Source of the DNA: Alistipes sp.
GTDB lineage: Bacteria; Bacteroidota; Bacteroidia; Bacteroidales; Rikenellaceae
Assembly (NCBI GenBank): GCA_017547175.1
Contig: JAFYQI010000010.1
Coordinates: forward strand, 52,676-116,675
DNA: 64,000 bases
Direction: 5' to 3'
Of this stretch, positions 44,847 to 52,901 are shown in pieces (within the stretch, counting starts at the first letter, position 1; each line of letters opens with the position of its first letter). The position numbers and the translations under genes were made by a program. Below the pieces are notes generated by a model. That model was not told where the DNA came from. It worked only from the letters and a program-made list of their open reading frames with translations, and did no database searches.

Positions 44847-45191
44847 TTACTCCTCCTGTTTGTTAGCAAGTTTTGCACGACGCTTGGCCGAGTACTCTAC
44901 GGCGAACTTGTCCTGCTTGAAAGTTAAGAAACGGATCACGCGCTCGTCGCGGCGATACTGGGTCTCCAGCTTGTTGATGATGTCACCCTCAGCGGCGAAC
45001 TCGATCAAGAAATAGAAGCCGGTGGTCTTCTTCTGAATCGGATAAGCGAGCTTCTTGAGGCCCCAGTTCTCACGATTCACAATCTGACCGCCGTTCTCGG
45101 TGATAACACCCTGGAATTTGTCAGCAACCTCCTGTACCTGAGCATCCGACAGAACCGGCGTGACAATGAAAACGGTTTCGTAATTGTTCAT
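44847..45191 (-). CDS. rpsF: 30S ribosomal protein S6
   Basis: 114 aa. [15 protein letters not shown] opens the ferredoxin-like S6 fold; [16 protein letters not shown] and RVIRFLTFK follow. The start at 45191 is taken from the family N-terminus, although the frame stays open further upstream. The first gene of the operon, with a consensus promoter 42 bases upstream. Confidence 0.96.
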   Translation of the reverse strand: MNNYETVFIVTPVLSDAQVQEVADKFQGVITENGGQIVNRENWGLKKLAYPIQKKTTGFYFLIEFAAEGDIINKLETQYRRDERVIRFLTFKQDKFAVEYSAKRRAKLANKQEE

Positions 45192-45232
45192 ACGTTTTGT
45201 TATTAAAAATTGTTTTATCCCATTTGGGACGG

Positions 45233-45264
45233 CAAAGGTAACACAATCAGCGCGAAAAAACAAA
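45233..45264 (-). promoter_or_regulatory. Promoter for rpsF-rpsR-rplI
   Basis: Minus strand: TTTG (45264-45261), 20 bases, TACCTTTG (45240-45233). The leader is about 45 nt. Confidence 0.8.
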
Positions 45265-45290
45265 ATTTTCCCACAAAAAATCCCGTTTCG

Positions 45291-45321
45291 TTTGCTTTTT
45301 ATGCGCAAAAGGCTATCTTTG
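45291..45321 (+). promoter_or_regulatory. Promoter for the 258-aa membrane protein gene
   Basis: TTTG (45291-45294), 19 bases, TATCTTTG (45314-45321); ATG at 45355. Confidence 0.75.
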
Positions 45322-45354
45322 TTATCCTGAAACATCAAACTAAACTCCCAAACG

Positions 45355-46131
45355 ATGGAAAGTAATACCAAACCGATCGAAGCGGCCACTGCACCGCGTT
45401 CGATCCGATGGCGGCAGGTGTTGGCGGCCATTCTGCTGTGCAGCCCGTTTTTTATCTCGATGGCCCGTGCTTTTGTTCTACCTACGCTCTTCGATGCGGG
45501 TTGGTCGCACGAACAGATCGGTATCTGCTACTCGATCATCCATACGCTACCTCAATTGATAGCATGGTTGCTTCTCATTGGTATCGCGGCGAACCGCATG
45601 ACCCGTGTGGCGGTGGGCGTGATGGCCGGTTGGATCCCGTTTTCCCTTGTGTTGAGTATTTTGGGGTATATGGGGGTCTTCCCCGACGGGGGGATCGGTA
45701 ATCTGATGAGTCTGCTCGATTCGTTCGTCTTCATCTATGCGTTCTCGATCTTGTTGCGCAACAACGAGATTGCCGAATCGCGCCGCAAGTGGATTCTCCT
45801 GCTGCCTATCTCACACCTCTATGGCGTTGTCTGGATCTGTGCAACGGTGGCGCAAAATGCTGTTCCCGAGGGGTTTGCTTTCGGCATTGAGCATATTTTC
45901 TTAGTTAGCAGCGGTTTTCAGTGGTTTATGTATATCCTGCGCCTGCTGTTGTGGATCGCTTATTTCAAAATGACCCACTCGGAGGCCTTTGCCCCCACCT
46001 ACTACGACACGCCCGCCCCCGCGGGCGCCTACTCGCCGGCAACGAAATATATGGCGATGCCGATCATCTGCGGCCTGCTCTGCTTTGCGCTGTCGTGGAC
46101 GCTCTACCATTTTGCCGATGTGCTTGTATAA
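45355..46131 (+). CDS. Unidentified multi-pass membrane protein
   Basis: 258 aa, not recognised. About seven or eight hydrophobic segments (for example [40 protein letters not shown]), with a Pro/Ala/Tyr-rich cytoplasmic-looking linker before the last ([17 protein letters not shown]). No catalytic or transport motif is visible. It has a good own promoter and is followed 18 bases later by a second membrane protein, so the two likely form an operon. Confidence 0.75.
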   Translation: MESNTKPIEAATAPRSIRWRQVLAAILLCSPFFISMARAFVLPTLFDAGWSHEQIGICYSIIHTLPQLIAWLLLIGIAANRMTRVAVGVMAGWIPFSLVLSILGYMGVFPDGGIGNLMSLLDSFVFIYAFSILLRNNEIAESRRKWILLLPISHLYGVVWICATVAQNAVPEGFAFGIEHIFLVSSGFQWFMYILRLLLWIAYFKMTHSEAFAPTYYDTPAPAGAYSPATKYMAMPIICGLLCFALSWTLYHFADVLV

Positions 46132-46149
46132 CCTTAACCGAAAATAACG

Positions 46150-46698
46150 ATGAAAGAGAAGATTACTTGGTTCTATACGCTTGAAAAGGAGTGGTGGGGC
46201 GACAAGGTGCAGTCGAACCCCTACTTGGCCACCGTTTCGCTGATGTTTGCAGCCCTCTTGGGGGCGTTGGTCGGCGGCGGAAACACGCTGCACAACTGGT
46301 TTAATGCCGATACGCAGATGATCCTTTTGACGGCACTCGGTGTGGTCTGTATCATCGCGATTTACAACGTCGGGGAGTCGATTTTGGCGGCTCAAAACGG
46401 TAAAGTGGCGACGTTGCGTGCTGTTGTACTCTTGTTGGGTACACTCCTTGCCTTTGGCGTGGGCTATCTGATGGCGGTGGTTATCTTGGTGATCGTGGCC
46501 ATCTGGTTTGTCGGTACCTTCCTCACAGGGGCTTTGGCGGGTGCCGGCTCGAAGAAGGGGACGAAATATACCCTCGACGACGGTACGGAGGTGGTACGCG
46601 AAACGGGCCTTTTTGGCGAGGAGTCGTTCCGCGAGAAGTATGGCTCGCGTACCTTCGAACGCACCAGCAGCGGTAGCGATGAGGTGAAAGAGGTGTAG
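46150..46698 (+). CDS. Unidentified membrane protein with charged C-terminal tail
   Basis: 182 aa, not recognised. Three to four hydrophobic segments lie between residues 17 and 136 (VSLMFAALLGALVGGG, MILLTALGVVCIIAIY, AVVILVIVAIWFVGTFLTG), followed by a hydrophilic tail of about 45 residues (DDGTEVVRETGLFGEESF). It is paired with the upstream membrane protein. A 14-bp terminator follows. Confidence 0.7.
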   Translation: MKEKITWFYTLEKEWWGDKVQSNPYLATVSLMFAALLGALVGGGNTLHNWFNADTQMILLTALGVVCIIAIYNVGESILAAQNGKVATLRAVVLLLGTLLAFGVGYLMAVVILVIVAIWFVGTFLTGALAGAGSKKGTKYTLDDGTEVVRETGLFGEESFREKYGSRTFERTSSGSDEVKEV

Positions 46699-46742
46699 GC
46701 CGAAGAGAATTTAGATACCTCTTCCGGTGTATCACTAAAAAT

Positions 46743-46779
46743 GAGCGGGTAGCGCACTATCAAGTTGCGCTACCCGCTC
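46743..46779. terminator. Bidirectional terminator before adk
   Basis: A 14-bp perfect stem (46743-46756 / 46766-46779) with a 9-nt loop, between convergent genes. Confidence 0.8.
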
Positions 46780-46794
46780 TTATGATGCGTGAAA

Positions 46795-47370
46795 CTATCG
46801 AATCGCGTCGATGCAGGTCTTGATGCGTGTGAAGACCTCCTCGATCGTACCCTCACCGTCCACCTTGACATACTTACCCTGCGCCTTGTAGTGCTCGGCA
46901 ACGACCGCCGTCTGAGCCCAGTAGACCTCCAGACGCTGGCGAATCACCTCCTCCGAAGCGTCATCGGCACGACCCGAATCCTTACCGCGCAACAGGATGC
47001 GACGAATCAGCTCCTGCTCCTCAACCACGATGCGCACCATCAGATCGACTTGCAGATTGTTCTCGGCCATGATCTTGTCAAACGCTTCGGCCTGAGCGGT
47101 CGTACGCGGGAAACCATCGTAGATGCAACCCGTCGAATCTTTATGCGTTGCCACATAGTCGGCAATCATCGAGATCACCAACTCGTCGGGAGCCAGCTCG
47201 CCACGCTCGATGCAGGCCTGCACCTGTCGACCAAACTCCGTACCGCGACGAATATGGTCACGAATCACCTCACCGGTCGAGACATGCTCGATTCCGAAAT
47301 GCTCTTTCAGCAATGCTGCCTGAGTTCCCTTACCACAACCCGGAGCACCAAATAAAACGATATTGATCAT
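46795..47370 (-). CDS. adk: Adenylate kinase
   Basis: 191 aa, the short type without zinc LID. The P-loop is GAPGCGKGTQ; further blocks are GFPRTTAQAEAF and the RRGTEFGRQVQACIERGEL region. It interconverts ATP + AMP and 2 ADP. The start at 47370 gives MINIVLFGAPG. The frame is open further upstream, but the promoter at 47401-47433 would then be within the gene. Confidence 0.96.
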   Translation of the reverse strand: MINIVLFGAPGCGKGTQAALLKEHFGIEHVSTGEVIRDHIRRGTEFGRQVQACIERGELAPDELVISMIADYVATHKDSTGCIYDGFPRTTAQAEAFDKIMAENNLQVDLMVRIVVEEQELIRRILLRGKDSGRADDASEEVIRQRLEVYWAQTAVVAEHYKAQGKYVKVDGEGTIEEVFTRIKTCIDAIR

Positions 47371-47400
47371 AGAATAAGCCTGTTTTGATATTTGGCCGGA

Positions 47401-47448
47401 CAAAAATACACTATTTTTTTGTAAGCCCCCAAAGTTTTCGTAATTTTG
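47401..47448. promoter_or_regulatory. Interlocked divergent promoters of adk and thiL
   Basis: adk (minus): TTTG 47433-47430, 21 bases, TATTTTTG 47408-47401. thiL (plus): TTTG 47418-47421, 19 bases, TAATTTTG 47441-47448. Each -33 box lies inside the other promoter's spacer, so two polymerases could not bind at once. Confidence 0.75.
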
Positions 47449-47479
47449 TAAAAAATTTTGCAAATTCTTACACAAAGCC

Positions 47480-48517
47480 ATGAATAAAAAGCGTACCGAG
47501 ATCGCCGAACTGGGCGAATTTGGACTCATCGACCGATTGACCGAAGGTTTTACGTGCCACCACGCCTCGACCCTGAAGGGGGTAGGTGACGATGGTGCCG
47601 TTCTTGCGCCTACGGAGGGTGAGGAGCTGGTGCTGACGACCGACTCCTTCTTCGAGGGGGTCGATTTCGACCTCACCTACTTCCCGCTCAAGCACCTGGG
47701 CTATAAAGTGGTAACGGCAGTTGTCAGCGACCTGTTGGCGATGAATGCCCGCCCGCGTCAGTTGATGATCTCGCTCGGTATCTCGTCCAAGATTCCGGTC
47801 GAGGCCTTGGAGGATCTCTACGAGGGTATCCGCTTTGCCTGCCACGAACAGCAAATTGACCTGGTGGGTGGCGACACGCGTGCTTCGATGACCGGACTGG
47901 TCATCACCGCGACCGCGACCGGCGCCGCCAAAAAGGGGGCTGTCACCTACCGCTCGGGGGCCAAGCAGCACGACCTAATCTGCCTGACCGGCAACCTGGG
48001 AGCCGCCTTCATGGGTCTCCAACTGCTCGAGCGCGAGAAGCGAGTTCTGAGCGAGGTTGATGTGCCCGAACCGCAGTTCAAAGGACACGAATACCTGCTT
48101 GAGAAGTACCTCAAACCGCGTCCCCGCACCGACATCATCGACGTATTGGAAGAGGAGGGAATCATTCCCACGGCCATGATCGACCTCACGGACGGCCTGG
48201 CAAGCGATCTGATGCAGCTCTGCCGCAGCTCGAAGTGCGGTGCCCGCATCTACCTGGAGCGTATTCCGATTGCTCGCCAGACCTCGGATCTGGGCGAAGA
48301 GATGCACATCGACCCCGTAGTGGCCACCCTCAACGGCGGTGAGGACTACGAGTTGCTCTTCACGGTACCGATCACCATGCAGGAGCAGGTGATGCGCCTC
48401 GGCGTAGTGGATGTAATCGGCCACATCACCGAAGAGAAGACGGGATGCTACCTCGTAACGCCCGATGGCGGTGAGATCAAACTCAAAGCACAAGGATTCC
48501 CCGAGCAGGAGGCGTAA
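47480..48517 (+). CDS. thiL: Thiamine-monophosphate kinase
   Basis: 345 aa, PurM/ThiL fold. LKGVGDDGAVLAP with metal-binding Asp, TTDSFFEGVDFD, VVSDLLAMNARPRQL, GGDTR and IDLTDGLASDLMQL are the ThiL blocks. It phosphorylates thiamine-P to thiamine-PP. The MATE gene follows after 16 bases, probably in the same operon. Confidence 0.94.
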   Translation: MNKKRTEIAELGEFGLIDRLTEGFTCHHASTLKGVGDDGAVLAPTEGEELVLTTDSFFEGVDFDLTYFPLKHLGYKVVTAVVSDLLAMNARPRQLMISLGISSKIPVEALEDLYEGIRFACHEQQIDLVGGDTRASMTGLVITATATGAAKKGAVTYRSGAKQHDLICLTGNLGAAFMGLQLLEREKRVLSEVDVPEPQFKGHEYLLEKYLKPRPRTDIIDVLEEEGIIPTAMIDLTDGLASDLMQLCRSSKCGARIYLERIPIARQTSDLGEEMHIDPVVATLNGGEDYELLFTVPITMQEQVMRLGVVDVIGHITEEKTGCYLVTPDGGEIKLKAQGFPEQEA

Positions 48518-48533
48518 TAAAAAAGACCTCTAC

Positions 48534-49883
48534 ATGAGTTTGTGGCGTAAATACAAGGAGCAATACCGCAAAAACCTCGCCCTCTCGATTCCGATTGTGT
48601 TGACCCAACTCGGACAGATGGTCACCCAGCTGGCCGACACGATGATGGTGGGACAATATGGCGGTGAGGACCCCCTGCCGTTGGCGGCCGTATCGTTCGG
48701 CTCGTCAATGGCCTTTCTGATCCTGATCGGCTGCATCGGCGTAGCCCTGGGTCTTACGCCCCTCGTGGGTGAACGCTACGTGCAAAACGAGCACAAGGAG
48801 TGTTCGTCGCTGCTGAACAACGCCATTATCTTCTACACCCTGCTGGGCCTCTTTGTCGGTCTGGCTCAATATGTTGCAGCTCCGCTGCTCTACTATCTCG
48901 GGCAACCCGAAGAGGTGGTAACGGGGGCCATCCCCTACTACCGCATGCTCTCCTTCAGCCTCCCCTTCATGCTCTGCTTCTTCGGCTTCAAATCGTTCCT
49001 CGAAGGTACGGGCAACACCAAGACAGTGATGGTGATTACGCTCATCGCCAATCTGCTGAACATCGGCTTCAACTATCTGCTCATCTACGGCCATTGCGGT
49101 CTGCCCGCCATGGGCGCCACGGGTGCCGGTCTGGCCACCACCATCTCCCGCATCCTCTCGGCTGTGATGGTCATCGCCTACTTCGTATACCACTCGAAAT
49201 ACCGTGCCTATCTGCACGGATTCCGACTGCGACTGCCCGAGGGCAAACGAGTTTATCAGTTGCTGCGAATCGGTCTGCCCATTGCCGGACAGATGTTCCT
49301 CGAATCCTCGGCCTTTGTCGGCACAGCCGTCATGATCGGTTGGCTCGGCACGGTGGCCTTGAGTGCCAACCAGGTAGCCATTACGCTGGGCAACTGCGCC
49401 TTCATGGTGATCCTCTCAATCGGTTCGGCCGCCACGATCCGCATCTCGCACTGCTACGGCGAGCACAACAACGAGGAGTTGCGTTTGGCAACCTACGCCA
49501 CCTACCACCTCGTCTTGCTGTGGTCGTTCATTGCCTCATGCATCTTCATTCTCTTCCGCCACGACATTCCGCGTCTGTTTACTGATAACGAGGAGGTAAT
49601 CGCCTTGACGGCCAACATGATGGTCTTTGTCGCGCTGTATCAGCTCTGGGACGGCATGCAGAATGTATCGGTGGGTATTCTGCGCGGTCTGCAGGATGTG
49701 AAGATCATCATGCCGATCGCCTTCATCGCTTATTGGCTCATCAACATGCCTGCGGGCTATCTGCTCGGCATCACGGCCGGCATGGGCCCCTCGGGCTTCT
49801 TCCTCAGCTACTCGTTCGGTCTGGGTGCAGCCGCACTGCTGCTGATGGCCCGCATCCGCCGCGATATCCGTCGGCTGAAGTAA
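48534..49883 (+). CDS. MATE family efflux transporter
   Basis: 449 aa with about 12 membrane helices in two MatE halves. Conserved pieces are PIVLTQLGQMVTQLADTMMVG (helix 1) and GLPIAGQMFLESSAF (helix 7). It is probably a Na+- or H+-driven exporter of cationic compounds; its substrate is unknown. The start is the ATG at 48534 (MSLWRKYKEQY). A palindromic repeat follows in the 165-base gap to the next gene. Confidence 0.93.
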   Translation: MSLWRKYKEQYRKNLALSIPIVLTQLGQMVTQLADTMMVGQYGGEDPLPLAAVSFGSSMAFLILIGCIGVALGLTPLVGERYVQNEHKECSSLLNNAIIFYTLLGLFVGLAQYVAAPLLYYLGQPEEVVTGAIPYYRMLSFSLPFMLCFFGFKSFLEGTGNTKTVMVITLIANLLNIGFNYLLIYGHCGLPAMGATGAGLATTISRILSAVMVIAYFVYHSKYRAYLHGFRLRLPEGKRVYQLLRIGLPIAGQMFLESSAFVGTAVMIGWLGTVALSANQVAITLGNCAFMVILSIGSAATIRISHCYGEHNNEELRLATYATYHLVLLWSFIASCIFILFRHDIPRLFTDNEEVIALTANMMVFVALYQLWDGMQNVSVGILRGLQDVKIIMPIAFIAYWLINMPAGYLLGITAGMGPSGFFLSYSFGLGAAALLLMARIRRDIRRLK

Positions 49884-49922
49884 TCCCCCCCCTGCTGCGG
49901 CACATACAACCTATAGACTTAG

Positions 49923-49970
49923 GAGACCTATAGGGCCTACGACATCAACCTCATAGGCCTTATAGGTCCC
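49923..49970 (+). repeat. Interspersed palindromic repeat, copy 2
   Basis: 20-nt arms (49923-49942 / 49951-49970), 8-nt loop; 17 Watson-Crick pairs, one G.U and two mismatches in plus-strand RNA. It uses the same GACCTATA / GGCCTAtGA units as 4944-5017. Further CTATAGACTT repeats precede it at 49911-49920. Confidence 0.8.
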
Positions 49971-50048
49971 ATTGTTTATCTATTTTTTAATTCTTCATTT
50001 TTAATTTTAATTAAAAGTCGTATCTTTACGCCAAATATACCAACCACT

Positions 50049-51617
50049 ATGGATTTCGATCAAACACAAGATACGGACAAGAAATGTTGCTGCCGCCCCG
50101 TAGTCGGACGCGGTTGCTGCTTTACCGAGGGTGAAAACGGCCCCGAAGCCTTTGCCAAAGAGGGGTGTTTCAAACTCCACGAGGAGAATTGGTTAGAGGA
50201 GTACCCCCAGCACACCGAAGGCGATATTTTCGAGGTACGTTTCAAGAATACGCGTCGCGGCTTCTACCAGAATGTCAACAATCTGGATCTTAAGCATGGC
50301 GACATTGTGGCCGTAGAAGCCGCACCGGGTCACGACATCGGCATCATCTCGCTGACGGGTGACATGGTCCTCAAACAGATGCGTCGCACGGGGTTCAACC
50401 CCCAAAATGGCGAATTCCGCAAAATCTACCGCAAGGCGAAGCCCTACGATATTGAGCGTTGGCAGGAGGCCATCGCCCTGGAGCACGAGACGATGATTCT
50501 CTCGCGCCAGATTGCCACCGACATGGGTCTGAACATGAAAATTGGCGATGTGGAGTATCAGGGCGACAAGATCAAGGCAATCTTCTACTACATCGCCGAC
50601 GAGCGTGTCGATTTCCGCGAATTGATCAAGGTCTTTGCCGAGCGTTTCCACATCCGCATCGAGATGAAGCAGATCGGTGCCCGTCAAGAGGCGGGTCGCA
50701 TCGGCGGTCTGGGTGCCTGCGGACGCGAACTGTGCTGCGCCTCGTGGATGTCCACCTTCTCGAGCGTCACGACCGGTGCCGCCCGCGCACAGGATCTCTC
50801 GCTCAACCCCCAAAAGCTGGCCGGTCAGTGCTCGAAACTCAAGTGCTGCATGATGTATGAGTACGACGCCTATGCCGATGCTCGCAAATCGTTACCGCGC
50901 GTGCGTGAGCCGCTGCAGACGGTTGATGGCGAGTGGTTCTTGGTCAAGACCGATATCTTGGCTGGTATGATGACCTTCTCGTCGAGCAAAGATACGATGT
51001 CAAACCTCACGACCATCTCAGCCGCTCGCGTGGAGGAGATCCTGGCTGCCAACCGTGCCGGCCAACGTGTCGAGCAGTTGCCGGATGCCGATGAGGTAAA
51101 CGATACGATCGAAGAGCCGACCTACCGTTCGGAGGAGGACAGCATCACCCGCTTCGACAAGGCTAAGCGCCGCAACAAGAAGAGCCGCAACAAGCAAAAG
51201 GCAAAGGGCGAAGCGCGTGGCGAGCAGAAGGAGGCTGCAGCAAAAGAGCCGAAGAGCGAGAATCAAGCCACTCGCAACGAAGCTGCGCAGGAGGCCAAGC
51301 AGGCAAACGGTCATGAGGCCAAGGGTACAGGCAATGAGTCCAAAAACGGAGGCAACGAGCTTAAGAACGAACAGCGCAACCCCGGCAAGCGTGATCAGCG
51401 TGCACGTACTCGCAACGAGAAGGCACAGCCTGCGAAGGGCCAATCCGAGAAACCGCAGAACGAGCCTAAACCCGAGGGTGCAGCCCCCGAGCAACAAGCC
51501 GCTGCCGAGGGTCAGGAGCGCTCGAATAACCACCGTTCAAACCACCGTCGATTCAACCACCATCGCCGTCGCTCGAATGGCGGACAAGGAGGTAATGGCG
51601 GCGGCAACGCCGAGTAG
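50049..51617 (+). CDS. PSP1-domain protein, RicT/YaaT-like, with low-complexity tail
   Basis: 522 aa. The PSP1 core (about 50-290) contains C224-x4-C229-C230 and C261-x4-C266-C267, the same double C-x4-CC spacing that binds an Fe-S cluster in Bacillus RicT. An extra Cys-rich N-terminus has C13-15 and C23-24. Residues about 365-522 are low-complexity (K/E/A/N/Q then H/R/N/G) and look disordered. In Bacillus the Ric proteins control RNase Y and phosphorelay; the role in Bacteroidota is not established. The gldH-like gene starts 2 bases after its stop. A variant -7 TATCTTTA is at 50021-50028. Confidence 0.85.
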   Translation: MDFDQTQDTDKKCCCRPVVGRGCCFTEGENGPEAFAKEGCFKLHEENWLEEYPQHTEGDIFEVRFKNTRRGFYQNVNNLDLKHGDIVAVEAAPGHDIGIISLTGDMVLKQMRRTGFNPQNGEFRKIYRKAKPYDIERWQEAIALEHETMILSRQIATDMGLNMKIGDVEYQGDKIKAIFYYIADERVDFRELIKVFAERFHIRIEMKQIGARQEAGRIGGLGACGRELCCASWMSTFSSVTTGAARAQDLSLNPQKLAGQCSKLKCCMMYEYDAYADARKSLPRVREPLQTVDGEWFLVKTDILAGMMTFSSSKDTMSNLTTISAARVEEILAANRAGQRVEQLPDADEVNDTIEEPTYRSEEDSITRFDKAKRRNKKSRNKQKAKGEARGEQKEAAAKEPKSENQATRNEAAQEAKQANGHEAKGTGNESKNGGNELKNEQRNPGKRDQRARTRNEKAQPAKGQSEKPQNEPKPEGAAPEQQAAAEGQERSNNHRSNHRRFNHHRRRSNGGQGGNGGGNAE

Positions 51618-51619
51618 CC

Positions 51620-52048
51620 ATGCGTCGTAAGAGCCTCTTATGGGGAGCGATGGCACTCGGATTCGTGGCATGTACGGCACCCGAGCAGGCCTTTGTAACG
51701 GATGTCAAATGCTTCGATGCTGCCCATCCGGCCATCATACGCATGCACCATACACAGCCTGACACATCGGGCGAGCTACGCATCTTTATGCGCACCGACG
51801 ACCGTTTTACGGAGGATTCGCTCACCGTACGCATCGACAGTTTTACGCCCGATTCGCTACGCTGTACGGAGTATCACCGTCTGGTGTTCCGTCGAGGACA
51901 CCGTATCAATGCCATCAAAAGCATCGTTGAGATCCCCTATCGGCGCCAGGTGGTGCTGAAAGAGGCCGGAAACTATTATTTCACGCTGACCCCGACGCGC
52001 CCTGTAGCAGGTATCGAAGCGGTCGGCATGCTCTACCGAGCCAACTAA
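51620..52048 (+). CDS. gldH: GldH-like gliding motility lipoprotein
   Basis: 142 aa. A lipoprotein signal ends at GFVAC (C18). The rest is a small beta-rich domain (LRIFMRTDDRFTEDSLTVRI, KEAGNYYFTLTPTRPVAGIE) that fits GldH. GldH is needed for gliding in flavobacteria but is also present in non-gliding gut Bacteroidota, next to the PSP1 gene as here. Its role in non-gliders is unknown. The assignment rests on size, signal, pattern and neighbourhood. Confidence 0.75.
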   Translation: MRRKSLLWGAMALGFVACTAPEQAFVTDVKCFDAAHPAIIRMHHTQPDTSGELRIFMRTDDRFTEDSLTVRIDSFTPDSLRCTEYHRLVFRRGHRINAIKSIVEIPYRRQVVLKEAGNYYFTLTPTRPVAGIEAVGMLYRAN

Positions 52049-52059
52049 AAAGTACCACT

Positions 52060-52818
52060 ATGGGAAAAGATAAATTGCGCAAATTTGCCGAAAACGAAAC
52101 CTTCGCCTGCTTCGTGCAGCCCGATTTCGACGACGTCTTCCGTTGCGACCACCCGCTGAAGGGGAATTGGCGCACGGATTTCTTCCACAACGACCGCCCC
52201 ATCATCCTGGAGCTGGGTTGTGGCAAGGGCGAATACACGGTGGGGCTGGCCGAGCGCAACCCCGAGAATAACTACATCGGCATCGACATCAAGGGTGCCC
52301 GCATGTGGCGCGGTGCAAAGACCGCTACGCAGCGTTCGATGCAGAACGTGGGCTTCCTGCGCACGCGCATCGAGTTTATCGAGAGCCTCTTTGCCGAGGG
52401 CGAGGTGGACGAGATCTGGATCACCTTCCCCGACCCGCAGCTCAAGACCAACCGTGCCCGCAAGCGTCTTACCTCGCCCCTCTTCCTGGAGCGCTACGCA
52501 CGCCTGCTGAAAAAGGAGGGTCGCATCAACCTCAAGACCGACTCGAAACATCTGCACGCCTATACGAAGGCCGTCATCGACCACTACGGTCTGCCGTGCG
52601 AGGTGGCCAACGACGACATCTACGGCTCGGGCTATGCCGACGAGACCCTCTCGGTCAAGACCGCTTACGAGGGTCGCTTCCTCGAGATGGGTCTGCCTAT
52701 CACCTACCTGCGCTTCGGCCTGGGCGACCAGCACACCTTCCCCTGGTTTGACTGGGAGGGCGACGAGGTGGCCCGCTCGGAGAAGGACAACGAGGAGAAC
52801 CGCGAACGCGCCTTCTAA
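52060..52818 (+). CDS. trmB: tRNA (guanine-N7-)-methyltransferase
   Basis: 252 aa. The SAM-binding ILELGCGKGEYTVGLAERNP is followed by NYIGIDIKGARMW, IWITFPDPQLKTNRARKRL (TrmB signature) and INLKTDSKHLHAYT. It makes m7G46 in tRNA. It lies 11 bases after the gldH-like gene and ends with a terminator. Confidence 0.95.
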   Translation: MGKDKLRKFAENETFACFVQPDFDDVFRCDHPLKGNWRTDFFHNDRPIILELGCGKGEYTVGLAERNPENNYIGIDIKGARMWRGAKTATQRSMQNVGFLRTRIEFIESLFAEGEVDEIWITFPDPQLKTNRARKRLTSPLFLERYARLLKKEGRINLKTDSKHLHAYTKAVIDHYGLPCEVANDDIYGSGYADETLSVKTAYEGRFLEMGLPITYLRFGLGDQHTFPWFDWEGDEVARSEKDNEENRERAF

Positions 52819-52840
52819 AAGGTCGCCCGCAACCGCACAC

Positions 52841-52880
52841 AAAAAAGGTGTCTGACAAACGTCGCGACACCTTTTTTTTT
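52841..52880. terminator. Terminator between trmB and the GH28 gene
   Basis: A 12-bp A/T-flanked stem (52841-52852 / 52866-52877) ending in nine T. The convergent genes probably share it. Confidence 0.85.
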
Positions 52881-52901
52881 GACTCCTTGCGTGCAGAGGT
52901 C

